Source: CAADGY01 sp900696665
Lineage (GTDB): Bacteria > Acidobacteriota > Terriglobia > Bryobacterales > Bryobacteraceae
Direction: 5' to 3'
Assembly (NCBI GenBank): GCA_035063885.1
Contig: JAPSFM010000005.1
Coordinates: 61,040-125,039, forward strand
DNA length: 64,000 nt
The notes below the pieces were generated by a model, which worked only from the letters and a program-made list of their open reading frames with translations, had not been told where the DNA came from and did no database searches. The stretch's first letter is position 1, and each line of letters begins with the position of its first letter. The position numbers were made by a program, and so were the translations under genes. Below, piece after piece: positions 16,944-26,233 of this stretch.

Positions 16944-18038
16944 GTGAAGAGAGAATTGGAACCGATGCGCCTGCGCTCACGGGATACCGGCTCGTGCAAG
17001 CGAGCGCTGATAACCGGAGGTATGGGCTTTATCGGCAGCAACCTTGCTCTGCGGCTGGTGGAACTCGGCGCCGACGTAACCGTCGTCGATTCCCGCGTAG
17101 TCGATTGTGGGAGCAATCCCTGGAACCTGAGCGGCGCGCCCCGCGAGATAAAGGTGATCGAGCGGGACATCTCAGAAGCCGCCGGCTTGCAGCGCGAGAT
17201 CAGCGAGAGCGACGTTATTTTCAACCTCGCCAGTGAGATCAGCCACATTCACAGCATGCAGTACCCACAGCGGGACTGTGAGTTGAATGCAGTGGCTCAG
17301 TTGCGTTTTGTTCAGGCATGCGAACGCTTCAATCCCGGCGTCCGCATCGTGTACGCCAGCACCCGCCAGATTTACGGCATCCCGCGCTATCTCCCCGTAG
17401 ACGAGGCCCATCCGATACATCCGGTCGACTACAACGGAGTGCATAAATACGCCGCAATGATGTACCACCTGATTGCGGCGCGCCGCGGCCGGCTGGACGC
17501 AGTCGTTCTATGCCTCAGCAACGTATATGGCCCCCGGATGGCAATCAATATCCCATGCCAGGGCGTTCTTGGAAACTTTGTGCGTGGTCTCATGCGGGGC
17601 ACGCGTCTGGAAGTGTTCGGCAACGGCCGTCAACTGCGGGATCCCGTATATGTGGATGATGTAGTCGATGCCTTCCTGCGGGCAGCGGAGGTGCGGCGTC
17701 CGCGTTCCCGAACCTACAACGTGGGAGGCCCCGATGCGCTCGCCCTGCGAAAGATCGCACAGATTGCCAGCAGTGCGGCCGGTGTCGCCGCTCCCGTCAT
17801 TCATCCTTTCCCGAAAGAGCGCAAATCCTTCGATATCGGGAGCTACTATTCTGATTCGAGCCTCATTCTGCGGGAGCTTGGCTGGAAACCCCGAGTGAAG
17901 TTTGAGGAAGGAATTGGGCGCACACTCGAGTACTACCGCAAGGAACTATCCCACTATTTGGAACCGGACTGCGATCACACCGGCTGCAAACTGACGGAAC
18001 AAAAATCCGCCCGGGGGATGATAGCCGCCGCTTTATGA
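16944..18038 (+). CDS. NAD-dependent epimerase/dehydratase (extended SDR), first gene of surface-glycan operon
   Basis: About 364 residues. An extended short-chain dehydrogenase acting on nucleotide sugars. The NAD motif GGMGFIGSN lies near residue 25, the catalytic triad is seen as a Ser/Thr in VYASTRQIYG and the YNGVHKY motif (YxxxK) near residue 158, and a substrate-loop motif GNGRQLRDPVYVDDV is near 230. The exact reaction (4-epimerase, 4,6-dehydratase or other) cannot be told from motifs. The start is GTG at 16944; an ATG at 16965 is an alternative. The stop overlaps the methyltransferase start. The five genes from here to 22192 overlap by four bases each and form one operon. Confidence 0.88.
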   Translation: MKRELEPMRLRSRDTGSCKRALITGGMGFIGSNLALRLVELGADVTVVDSRVVDCGSNPWNLSGAPREIKVIERDISEAAGLQREISESDVIFNLASEISHIHSMQYPQRDCELNAVAQLRFVQACERFNPGVRIVYASTRQIYGIPRYLPVDEAHPIHPVDYNGVHKYAAMMYHLIAARRGRLDAVVLCLSNVYGPRMAINIPCQGVLGNFVRGLMRGTRLEVFGNGRQLRDPVYVDDVVDAFLRAAEVRRPRSRTYNVGGPDALALRKIAQIASSAAGVAAPVIHPFPKERKSFDIGSYYSDSSLILRELGWKPRVKFEEGIGRTLEYYRKELSHYLEPDCDHTGCKLTEQKSARGMIAAAL

Positions 18039-18787
18039 TGAACCGGGCGGAGTTGGCAAACATCGCCCGTGCCGAGCAGCGGTCCTGGTGGTATACCGGA
18101 ATGCGGGAGATTCTGTTGCGCACTCTCGATCCCTGGCTTGCGGGCCGGCACATCGAACGGGTGCTCGAAGCGGGTTGCGGCACGGGCTACTTCGCACGCA
18201 CCATGCAGGCGGAGCGAAAATGGCCGATTCACCCGGTCGACCTTGACGCCGAAGCAGTGCGGCGCGCCCGGACAATGGGTCTGGAACGCGTGACACAGGC
18301 CGATGTGGCAGCGCTGCCGTTTCGCGATTCCGCTTTCGACCTTGTCCTCTCTCTTGACGTTCTCGTACACTTCGCACGCGGGGAAGAACACAGACCGATA
18401 TCCGAGTTGAAGAGAGTGCTTGCTCCAGGAGGGCTATTGGCTTTGCGCGTTGCCGCGCTCGATCTGCTGCGCAGCCGGCATTCGCAATTTGTCTGGGAGC
18501 GGCAGCGCTTCACGCGCTCCAGGCTTCTCGAAACAGTGCGGTCGTGCGGGATACGGGTTTTGCGTTGCACCTACGCGAACAGTTTGTTGATGCCCGTCGC
18601 TCTCACCAAATTCCGCCTGTGGGAGCCGATCCTGCGCAAGCCGCCCTCGAGTGGCGTCGCACCCGTTTCCGGTTGGCTGGACCGGCTTCTGCGTGTTCCG
18701 CTGGCACTCGAAGCAAAGTGGCTTGGCAGGGGGATCGACCTGCCCCTGGGACAATCCTTGCTGCTTATCGGAGAGAAGATGCCGTGA
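18035..18787 (+). CDS. Class I SAM-dependent methyltransferase
   Basis: About 250 residues. The SAM-binding motif VLEAGCGTGYFAR is near residue 43, an acidic strand end HPVDLDAEAV follows, and motif IV appears as FDLVLSLDVLVHF with LKRVLAPGGLLALRV after it, the Methyltransf_11 pattern. The C-terminal third is hydrophobic and basic (ALTKFRLWEPIL, WLDRLLRVPL), as in methyltransferases that act on lipid-linked or membrane-near substrates. Its place between an epimerase and a GT2 gene suggests methylation of a sugar or lipid carrier. ATGA overlap with the previous gene. Two ATG codons in a row (18035, 18038). Confidence 0.88.
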   Translation: MMNRAELANIARAEQRSWWYTGMREILLRTLDPWLAGRHIERVLEAGCGTGYFARTMQAERKWPIHPVDLDAEAVRRARTMGLERVTQADVAALPFRDSAFDLVLSLDVLVHFARGEEHRPISELKRVLAPGGLLALRVAALDLLRSRHSQFVWERQRFTRSRLLETVRSCGIRVLRCTYANSLLMPVALTKFRLWEPILRKPPSSGVAPVSGWLDRLLRVPLALEAKWLGRGIDLPLGQSLLLIGEKMP

Positions 18788-19530
18788 CGGAAGACGGCGC
18801 CAGGTCCTTGAGCGTGTTCTTTCCCGCCTACAACGATGCTCCGGCACTGCCGGCACTACTTGAGAAGACCTTCGCGGTCCTCCAGGAGCACGCACCCGAC
18901 TACGAAGTGATCGTGGTGAACGACGGCAGCCGCGACAACACCGAAACGGTGCTTCGGGAGTTCGAAGACCGGTATGCTCCGCAGCTTCGAGTGATTACAC
19001 ATCCGCACAACCGGGGCTATGGCGGAGCATTAAGAAGCGGCTTCGCAGCCGCCACCAAGGAGTTTGTCTTTTATACAGACGGAGATGGCCAGTACGATCC
19101 AAGGGAGCTGCCGCGCCTTCTCGAGCGGATGCAACCAGGCATCGGTCTCGTGAACGGCTACAAGCTGGAGCGGCACGATCCGCTGCACCGCATCTGGATT
19201 GGGCGCCTGTACAACCGGCTGGCACGCACTCTGTTCCGGATTCGCATTTCCGACATCGATTGCGATTTCCGGCTGATCCGCCGGTCTCTGCTCGAAGGCA
19301 TCACACTCACCTCCACGAGTGGAACCATCTGCGTCGAACTGGTACGGAAGATCGAACTCAGCGGCTGCGGTGTCGTCGAAGTGGGTGTCCATCACTACCC
19401 GCGGCTGCACGGGCGCTCGCAGTTCTTCCGTACGCGTTCCCTGCTTACAACCTTCGGCCAACTGCTCCGGCTATGGATACGTCTGGTAGCGGCTCCCGCC
19501 GTCTTCGGAAAGAACCGGCTCCGTTCATGA
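18784..19530 (+). CDS. Family 2 glycosyltransferase (polyprenyl-phosphate sugar transferase type)
   Basis: About 248 residues, GTG start overlapping the methyltransferase stop (GTGA). GT-A fold motifs are present: FFPAYNDAPALPALL at the N-terminus, VIVVNDGSRDNT with the first aspartates near 45, FYTDGDGQYDPREL with the DxD-like metal site near 97, and HHYPRLHGRSQF near the C-terminus. This arrangement is like dolichol/undecaprenyl-phosphate glycosyltransferases (DPM1/ArnC-like) without their C-terminal membrane helices. It likely loads a sugar onto a polyprenyl phosphate, which the membrane protein at the end of the operon could use as donor. That link is inference. Confidence 0.9.
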   Translation: MTEDGARSLSVFFPAYNDAPALPALLEKTFAVLQEHAPDYEVIVVNDGSRDNTETVLREFEDRYAPQLRVITHPHNRGYGGALRSGFAAATKEFVFYTDGDGQYDPRELPRLLERMQPGIGLVNGYKLERHDPLHRIWIGRLYNRLARTLFRIRISDIDCDFRLIRRSLLEGITLTSTSGTICVELVRKIELSGCGVVEVGVHHYPRLHGRSQFFRTRSLLTTFGQLLRLWIRLVAAPAVFGKNRLRS

Positions 19531-20624
19531 CAGTACCCATGGTTAATCTGCGGCCTCTGCTCGAGGAGACACGTACGGAGTGGACAGCAAACCTCCGCCG
19601 TCTTTTCGAGCGCATGCAGTTCATTCAGGGTGAAGAGGTCGCCTGCTTTGAGCAGGAACTGGCGCGCAGTTTCGGCTCCCGGTTTGCCGTTGCGACCGGC
19701 ACAGGAACAGCGGCCATCGAGCTGTCATTGAGAGCGGTGGAAATTGAGGGCCGCGAAGTTCTCCTGCCGGCACTCACCTCCCTGTTCACGGCACAGGCAG
19801 TGCTGGCGGCCCGCTGCATACCACGGTTCGCCGACATCCATCCCGGCACGCTTCTGCTGGATGTTGCCGGCGTGGAGCGCCACATCACACCAGCCACGGC
19901 GGCGATTATTCCGGTGCATCTTTATGGGCAGCCCTGCCCGATGCGAGAACTCAGCCGAATTGCTCGAAGGGCCCGCCTGACGCTGGTTCAGGATGGCTGC
20001 CAGGCACACGGGGCGCGGCACGAAGGGGTTGCGCTTACCCGCTTCTCACCCTGCGTCGCCTACAGTTTCTACCCGACGAAAAACCTGGGATGCCTAGGCG
20101 ACGGGGGCGCCGTGCTGACGGACCGCCCCTCCATAGCGGAACGCCTGCGGTTGCTGCGCGATGGAGGCCGCCGGAACGGACAGGTCAGCCGGCTGCCCGC
20201 GATCAATTCGCGCTTGGATGAAATGCAGGCCTGCTATCTGCGCGCGTTCCTGCCACGCCTGACGGAATGGAACCTGGAGCGCGCGAGGATTGCGGCACTC
20301 TACGACGAGACGCTCTCGGATTGCCCTGGCATTGAGAGAGTACGGCGAAGCGTGGACTCCGTGAATCACCTTTACGTGATCCGCGCCCGCAGACGCGAGC
20401 GGCTTCGCGCTCATCTGGCCGCACGAGGCATTTCGACCGCCGTACATTATCCGGTACCACTGCATCTTCAACCGGCGTTCCGGGAATTTGGCCCTGCCCG
20501 GGGCCGGCTTCCCAATGCGGAAAAAGCATGCCGGGAGATTGTATCGCTGCCGCTTTGGCCGAAAATGCCCCAGGAGTCCGTCCTCCACGTGGCAGAAAGC
20601 GTTCGAGAGTTTTACAAAAAATGA
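19527..20624 (+). CDS. DegT/DnrJ/EryC1 sugar aminotransferase
   Basis: 365 residues. PLP-dependent aminotransferase of nucleotide-sugar metabolism, making amino sugars from keto sugars. PLP contacts are visible: GTGTAAIELSL near 58-68, PVHLYGQPC near 129-137, QDGCQAHGA with the aspartate near 156, and the Schiff-base lysine Lys185 in SFYPTKNLGCLGDGG. The C-terminal part has the expected RLDEMQACYL and YPVPLHLQPAF motifs. ATGA overlap with the GT2 gene fixes the start at 19527, where similarity also begins. Together with the epimerase it suggests a modified amino sugar as the operon product. Confidence 0.92.
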   Translation: MTVPMVNLRPLLEETRTEWTANLRRLFERMQFIQGEEVACFEQELARSFGSRFAVATGTGTAAIELSLRAVEIEGREVLLPALTSLFTAQAVLAARCIPRFADIHPGTLLLDVAGVERHITPATAAIIPVHLYGQPCPMRELSRIARRARLTLVQDGCQAHGARHEGVALTRFSPCVAYSFYPTKNLGCLGDGGAVLTDRPSIAERLRLLRDGGRRNGQVSRLPAINSRLDEMQACYLRAFLPRLTEWNLERARIAALYDETLSDCPGIERVRRSVDSVNHLYVIRARRRERLRAHLAARGISTAVHYPVPLHLQPAFREFGPARGRLPNAEKACREIVSLPLWPKMPQESVLHVAESVREFYKK

Positions 20625-22192
20625 TCGGGGCTGACAGGATTGACGAATTGGCGGCGCCTTTCAGCGGGCGCCGGTTGCCGGCAAAGCTTGCCGGATTCCT
20701 GCTGCTGCTCGGCGCCCTGATTGCTACGCGCCTTCCGCTGATGCCGAAGTACCTGATAACATTCGACGCGATAAACTTTGCCCTGGCCGTCGAACGGTTC
20801 GATCCGTCTCTGCATCAGCCTCAGCCCCCCGGATATCCCGCTTTCGTCCTGCTGCTGCGCGCTATCGCGTGTTTTGTGCCCGGCATCGAGGCGGTCTTCT
20901 CCGTTACAGCGCTGCTCAGCAGTTGGCTGGCACTTATTCTGGTTCAATGGCTCGGCGCCTTGATGATCAACGAAAAGGCCGGCTGGATTACAGCACTACT
21001 GCTGCTGTTCAATCCGCCGTTCTGGCTGGCGGCCCTTACGAATCCGATTCGCTTGTGGCTCGCCACCGGCGCTGTCATGGCGGTAATCGCCGTCAAATTG
21101 ATGGAGCGCCCTGCGTTATCCGTGAAGGCATTTTACGCGGCAGCGATCATACTGGGGGCCATCAGTGGATTCCGGCCGGTATTGCCGGCATTGCTTCTTC
21201 CGGTGGTTGCGCTGGCCGCCTGGCGGCACCGCATCCGGCCGTTGCACTGGATTCTTGCAGGCACTGTTGGCGCCGCTGCCGCAGCGGGATGGTTCGCGTT
21301 CACCGCCGCGTCCGTCGGCGGCATCGAGCAATACATTCAAGTTCTGCTCGACTACAATCAGCAGCAGGCTGAACCTACCTCGCTCCTTTACGGCGCGATG
21401 CCTGGCGCGGCCGTCTACATGGCTCTTCAGGCGATAACGTGGACCGGCCTGGGAGTGCTCTCCTGGATCTGGTCGGTTCCATTCGCGCGGCGAACGGCCC
21501 CGCTCCTGGCAAAGCACGATAGATGGCTGCTGCTCGTCTGGTTCTTCCCGGCATTCCTGTTCTACGCAACCGTTCACGTCGGTGACCCCGACCACACGCT
21601 CTCCATTATTCCCGTTACGTGCCTGCTAGGCGCCGCCGTCTTGCTGCGGGCCGTTTCCGGAAAAGCCCCGCGCGTCCGATTCGGCGTCATTGCGGCGGCT
21701 GTCGTGCTTAACGCCTTCCTGTTCTACAAACCCATCAGCAAAGTCACAAAGCCGGCAACCTATACCCCCGTCGCATGGCTGGACGGGCACATCCGTACAC
21801 TCATTGACGGCTTGCTTGCGGCCGGGACGCCGGGGTCGGTTGCCGCTGTTTTTTACGAGCCAACAACGGGCTGGCGGAACTTGTCGTATTACTGTCCGAA
21901 TATTCCCGTTCTGGTTATACCTGGGAATGTGAGCCGCGAGCAGTTGGCGGCCTGGTATATGCATGACCGCCGTGTGCGGGCGGCGAAAGTGGACGATGGG
22001 GCGATCGTACTGCCCCCCGTGCGGCGCGCCGTCTTCGTCGACATGGCCGAACGACCCATCTCCGCGAGCCCCGCCCTCCCCGTTAGCTGCGCCGGACGCC
22101 TATGCACGGTGCAGCTCAAAAAATCGGGTGAGGTCCGGTTCCATGGTTTTCGGTTCAGGATTACCGGTTCAACGCGCGGGCAGATTCGATAA
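20621..22192 (+). CDS. Polytopic GT39/ArnT-like membrane glycosyltransferase
   Basis: 523 residues, ATGA overlap with the aminotransferase gene. About ten hydrophobic segments run from residue 20 to 400. The first periplasmic loop carries FDAINFALAVERFDP and QPPGYPAF, the DD/DE-type loop seen in GT-C fold enzymes of the GT39/PMT/ArnT kind. The soluble C-terminal 130 residues face the periplasm. It probably transfers a sugar from a polyprenyl-phosphate donor to a lipid, protein or glycan outside the membrane. Its last 24 bases overlap the opposite-strand hydrolase gene. Confidence 0.8.
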   Translation: MIGADRIDELAAPFSGRRLPAKLAGFLLLLGALIATRLPLMPKYLITFDAINFALAVERFDPSLHQPQPPGYPAFVLLLRAIACFVPGIEAVFSVTALLSSWLALILVQWLGALMINEKAGWITALLLLFNPPFWLAALTNPIRLWLATGAVMAVIAVKLMERPALSVKAFYAAAIILGAISGFRPVLPALLLPVVALAAWRHRIRPLHWILAGTVGAAAAAGWFAFTAASVGGIEQYIQVLLDYNQQQAEPTSLLYGAMPGAAVYMALQAITWTGLGVLSWIWSVPFARRTAPLLAKHDRWLLLVWFFPAFLFYATVHVGDPDHTLSIIPVTCLLGAAVLLRAVSGKAPRVRFGVIAAAVVLNAFLFYKPISKVTKPATYTPVAWLDGHIRTLIDGLLAAGTPGSVAAVFYEPTTGWRNLSYYCPNIPVLVIPGNVSREQLAAWYMHDRRVRAAKVDDGAIVLPPVRRAVFVDMAERPISASPALPVSCAGRLCTVQLKKSGEVRFHGFRFRITGSTRGQIR

Positions 22193-24055
22193 ATGTGACA
22201 GGATCGCCGCTTGTACGTCTTCCTGCACGGCCAAGGAAGAGGACCGGGGAATCCACTTGCCAGCCTCCTCGCTCGTCATTTGTTTCCAGTCGCCATCGAT
22301 GGGATTCACCACCAGAAGATGTTCTGTGCGCGAGAGCAGGTCGGGCAAGTCGAAATACCGGATCGCACCGAAAGGAACGTAGTGAAAAGGAATTTCGCGG
22401 TCGAAAGCAGTCATGCGGTCGCGGTCGGCAGCCAGCAGAGTGTATGACCTCCTAATCTCGATGGGCCTCTCAATGAAATGGCGGTAGGTAAGGAACCCGC
22501 CATGCAAAATCCAGGCGGAGACCTGAGGGTTACGTGCGGCGGCATACGTGGCTGCCAGCGACGCGTTGTGCCCTTGCGCATAGACCGCTACGCGTTGTCT
22601 GCGGGCCACGGCGTTCTGAATGGCCTGTTCGATATCGAGAGCCTGCCGGCCCACGAAATTTTCACCCAGCAGCAGGCTGACGGCGGCGGCCCAGCCCGTT
22701 TCTTTGAAAGAGAGCGAGGCGAGGCCGCGCACTTGTACTTGCTCAACAGCCCAGCCCGCTCCTGCCAGCTCCCCTACAGAGAGGTCCACAGCGCCGTTGT
22801 CGCTCACCATCAGAAGTGTTGAGCCTGCCGTTGGTCCGCTCCACGTCGGCACGGGCTGGGCCGGCGGCAAACCGAGAATTTCGTTGAGCTTATCGGTCCT
22901 TACCGGATGCCGGCGTTTCGCAAGCGCGGCGGCATAGGCGACAATGCCCGGTCCGGACGGTTGTTTCTCACGAAAGCAGCGGTACCCGGGATCATCGACC
23001 GCGGCGGTTTCAAGCGGCGGTTCCCGAAACGGGCTGCCGTCGCCCTGATGCATCAGCCACCGCAGAAACCATCCGTAGGCCGCCTCGCGTTTACGGGTCT
23101 GATAGCCATGTCCTTCGGCGGTGTCTTCAAAAAAGGCAATGCGATCGGAGCCGTACAGCAGGCGCCCGTAGTCGTAGACCTTCTTCACTCCGCCGATAGG
23201 AAAGCTTTGATCCTGGGAAGCCGCGATGATCATTAACGGTTTCGGCGCGGCCATCGCGAGCAACTCGTGGTTATTTGCATAACGGATCAAGCCGGGAACA
23301 AAGTGGCAATGCTCGGCCGCCCGATACCAGTCGAGAGGACGGGTAACGTGAATCTGTTCGTAGAATTCGCTCGTGCCGACAACGGGCACAGCGGCGGCGA
23401 TGCGGTCGTCGAGCGCGGAAGTGATCCAGGTGTTGTAGCCGCCGCCCGACGCACCCGTGATGCCAATCCGCTTCGGGTCCACTTCACGCCGCGAAAGCAG
23501 ATAACTTAACGCGCACTGCGTTTCGTATTCGGCCAACCCCTGCTGCGAGATGCCGGCCAGTAACAACTCGATGCGGCGATGATCACGCGAGGAGACGCCG
23601 CGCTCGCCCTGCCCGAAGGGGTCCCAGGTGAGGACGACGAACCCCAGCCGCGCCATCGTCAGACAGAACGCCTGAAAGTCCGGGCGCATTTTACTGTCGG
23701 CCCACCAGTGCCCCGGATAAAAGAGAACGGCCGGAGCAGGCGAGTCAACCTTCTCCGGGAGATAAAGATGGGCCGGAACCAGAACGCCCGGCAAGGTTTC
23801 ATAGACGATTTTCTGGATGCGGTAGCGGCCTCTCAAGAGCGTGCCAACGACGCGGGCTTTCCGATAGGCCGCGGCCGGCAACAGATCCAGGCCCAGTGAG
23901 CCGCGGAGGCGCGCACGCAAGGCTGGCCGCTGCGCCGCGGCACCGGCCAGCGTATCCGCATGACGGATGCTCTCGAGCGAAAGCCGGGCACGCTGCTCCA
24001 GTTCATCGGGAGCATCCCTTGCGGAAAAAAGCAGCAGCGCGAGTGCCGGAATCAT
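22169..24055 (-). CDS. Alpha/beta hydrolase, acetylxylan esterase-like, exported
   Basis: About 628 residues. The N-terminus IPALALLLFSARDAP is a short weak signal. The catalytic domain has LFYPGHWWADSK near 112, TWDPFGQGERG near 143-152, the nucleophile elbow GASGGGYNTW with Ser203, and an acid region KPLMIIAASQDQSFP followed by AEGHGYQTRKREA with the likely histidine. The C-terminal 250 residues form a second alpha/beta domain without a nucleophile motif. The layout matches the hydrolase at 13469-15238. ATGA overlap with the gene at 24052-26097 means the two are co-translated. Substrate unknown; a carbohydrate ester is likely. Confidence 0.8.
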   Translation of the reverse strand: MIPALALLLFSARDAPDELEQRARLSLESIRHADTLAGAAAQRPALRARLRGSLGLDLLPAAAYRKARVVGTLLRGRYRIQKIVYETLPGVLVPAHLYLPEKVDSPAPAVLFYPGHWWADSKMRPDFQAFCLTMARLGFVVLTWDPFGQGERGVSSRDHRRIELLLAGISQQGLAEYETQCALSYLLSRREVDPKRIGITGASGGGYNTWITSALDDRIAAAVPVVGTSEFYEQIHVTRPLDWYRAAEHCHFVPGLIRYANNHELLAMAAPKPLMIIAASQDQSFPIGGVKKVYDYGRLLYGSDRIAFFEDTAEGHGYQTRKREAAYGWFLRWLMHQGDGSPFREPPLETAAVDDPGYRCFREKQPSGPGIVAYAAALAKRRHPVRTDKLNEILGLPPAQPVPTWSGPTAGSTLLMVSDNGAVDLSVGELAGAGWAVEQVQVRGLASLSFKETGWAAAVSLLLGENFVGRQALDIEQAIQNAVARRQRVAVYAQGHNASLAATYAAARNPQVSAWILHGGFLTYRHFIERPIEIRRSYTLLAADRDRMTAFDREIPFHYVPFGAIRYFDLPDLLSRTEHLLVVNPIDGDWKQMTSEEAGKWIPRSSSLAVQEDVQAAILSHLSNLPAR

Positions 24056-26097
24056 TTTCCGTCCATCGGCTGCCACTCCGGAAAGGAGACATTCAAACGA
24101 TAGTTCGATTCGTTGTAGTCGGGATTCCGCCGGGGAGCGTAAATTTTTTTGCCGGAGAACGGACGATCCTGCGTGTAGATCCAGACACGTTCCTGGTCGC
24201 ACAGGATGATCTCGTCACGGGCATCGCCCGTGACATTCAGGACGTTTGCGGTCAGGTCCGGATGGCCGTCATCGGGGAACATCACAACGCGCCTCAATTG
24301 GCCGTCAATCATGCCACCCTCGCGGACATTGCCTGATAACAGCGCGAATTCCTGCCCGTCGCCACGCCAGTTCACGGGAAGCAGAACACTGCCGCTATGG
24401 ATGGGTTCCTCCTGCGCGAGCATGTTGCCGTCCCAATCGAAAAGCGTAACGATTCCGGGGTTTTTCCAGAAGTTCACCGTCATGTATTGCAGGCCGGGGA
24501 CATCCATGCGGTACTTCGCGATGCTGGGGCTTTGTGCATGGCCGATGCGCACGTGCTTGAGTATATTGCCTTCGTGATCGAACATCAGGAAGCCTTCGTC
24601 ACTACCGCTCGAATAGGCGCGGAATGGCGCCTTGGGGTCCGGGCTGAGGTTGCCCATTGCGATCGCGTCCGAATGGTCGCGCAATTCCTTGTCGCGGCTC
24701 CAGAGTTGCCGGCCGTCGTGGCTCCATAAGGCATACCCGATAAGAATTTCATCACGCCCATCCCCGTCCACATCCACCGGGTAGGGATAGTGCCCTGTCT
24801 GCCCCTGTCCTCTCCATAGTGGCTTCAAGCCGGAGTCCACCAGCCAGAAATTGCGATACCGGTCCTTGAGGATGATGTCGCGCGCGGTCTTGTTCCCGCT
24901 CACGTTGGCGAACGCGATGGAGTCCCCGGTTTCCATCTCGTAGGGCCGCTCACGATTCTCCGGCGGCGCGGTTGGCATCCACACGGACTTCAGGAGCTTG
25001 CCGGTGCGGCCTTCGAGCACCTGTAGCTTGAAATCGCGAACCAGCACCACTTCATTGCGGCCGTCGCCATCCAGATCGTGAATCTGGAAAGGCGTATCGT
25101 TCGTCAGCAGGCCGTTGCGGGGATCGGGCCGGCCGGATTGCCACAGTACCTTTCCGTCGAAGTTCACAGCGGTAAGACAACTGATGTGATCGAAGGCATC
25201 GCCACGAACTCGCGGGATGTTCTGTGCGATCAGCATGTCGATGACGCCATCGCCATCAAGATCACCGAAGCGGGCGTTGCGTCCGGCTCCAAACCCGGGG
25301 GTAGTGAATCGCTTCCAAAGCCTCGGCTGCGGGTTGCCGGCGCGAAGTGCTGCGAGTTCCTGCTCACGCGCCGCTATGCGGGCGGTGATTTGCTGAACAG
25401 TGGCATCAGAGGCCGAGACAGCGAAATCCTTGAACCGCGCCGGTACACTCGCGGTGATTCCTACCTTACCCTTGAGGATCTCGGAGTCGTTCACTTCGGC
25501 CACCGGTTTGCCGTCGATGAAAGCGCGAATGAGGGGACCGCTGTTCTCGACTCGCAACTCGTAATAACGCTTCGCCTCGTAGGGAAAATCTCTGACGGCG
25601 AGATCGCGCCATTCCCACACACGAAACGATTTTTCGAGCGGCAGGCGCACTGTAAGACGCGCCTTGTTGCCACCCGTAAGAGCAAACAGATAGTAGTGCC
25701 GGTTGGTATGGTAGCGGAATACGATTCCCGCAAAATCGGCAAAAGATAGGGGCTTCACTTTTGCAGAAACGGTGTAGTCACTCCATTCGGGATCGCCCGT
25801 GATGAATAAGGGATTCGTGAACTGGCTTGTCATCGATCCCATCAGGTGCTGCTCGAGGTAGCTCTCACCGTCCTCGTCGCCAACAACCCAGGCATCGAGG
25901 TGGACAATCGTGTTCGCCCACGGTCCAAGCGGCAAGCCGCGATAGGGGAGATAGTGGTATTCCTGTATGGCGCCGTTGAGCTGTCCGACGGGATATGTTA
26001 ACCAACCCGGAGGAAAGCCAGAAAAATCATCGCGGAATAAGTCCGCCGCCGGCGCAGCGCCGGCCAACAGCAGAATGCAGGTCAGTGTACGGATCAT
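24052..26097 (-). CDS. Exported protein with LamG/DUF1080-like domain and FG-GAP/VCBS propeller
   Basis: About 681 residues. The signal peptide (IRTLTCILLLAGAAPAADL) precedes a concanavalin-like sheet (FRDDFSGFPPGW, YTVSAKVKPLSFADFAGIVFRYH, YYELRVENSGPLIRAFIDGK) as in 3-keto-disaccharide hydrolase/DUF1080 or LamG proteins. From about residue 270 come calcium-binding propeller repeats with the signature D-x-D-G-D-G (GDLDGDGVIDMLIAQ, IHDLDGDGRNEVVLV, PVDVDGDGRDEILIG). It probably binds carbohydrate outside the cell. The ATG at 26097 is chosen for the signal peptide; a longer start at 26157 has no such advantage. It shares a divergent promoter region with the ROK gene at 26234. Confidence 0.82.
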   Translation of the reverse strand: MIRTLTCILLLAGAAPAADLFRDDFSGFPPGWLTYPVGQLNGAIQEYHYLPYRGLPLGPWANTIVHLDAWVVGDEDGESYLEQHLMGSMTSQFTNPLFITGDPEWSDYTVSAKVKPLSFADFAGIVFRYHTNRHYYLFALTGGNKARLTVRLPLEKSFRVWEWRDLAVRDFPYEAKRYYELRVENSGPLIRAFIDGKPVAEVNDSEILKGKVGITASVPARFKDFAVSASDATVQQITARIAAREQELAALRAGNPQPRLWKRFTTPGFGAGRNARFGDLDGDGVIDMLIAQNIPRVRGDAFDHISCLTAVNFDGKVLWQSGRPDPRNGLLTNDTPFQIHDLDGDGRNEVVLVRDFKLQVLEGRTGKLLKSVWMPTAPPENRERPYEMETGDSIAFANVSGNKTARDIILKDRYRNFWLVDSGLKPLWRGQGQTGHYPYPVDVDGDGRDEILIGYALWSHDGRQLWSRDKELRDHSDAIAMGNLSPDPKAPFRAYSSGSDEGFLMFDHEGNILKHVRIGHAQSPSIAKYRMDVPGLQYMTVNFWKNPGIVTLFDWDGNMLAQEEPIHSGSVLLPVNWRGDGQEFALLSGNVREGGMIDGQLRRVVMFPDDGHPDLTANVLNVTGDARDEIILCDQERVWIYTQDRPFSGKKIYAPRRNPDYNESNYRLNVSFPEWQPMDGK

Positions 26098-26233
26098 ATC
26101 GGTTGGAAGCAGGACCCAATTCAAGGTGCGAAAGGTCCCAACTCTCTCTATCAGCATAACCGCATCGGCCCGTTAGACTTGCCGCCAGGTTCCCGGTATT
26201 CTGGGTATAACAATACAATTAAGGAGATTTGCA

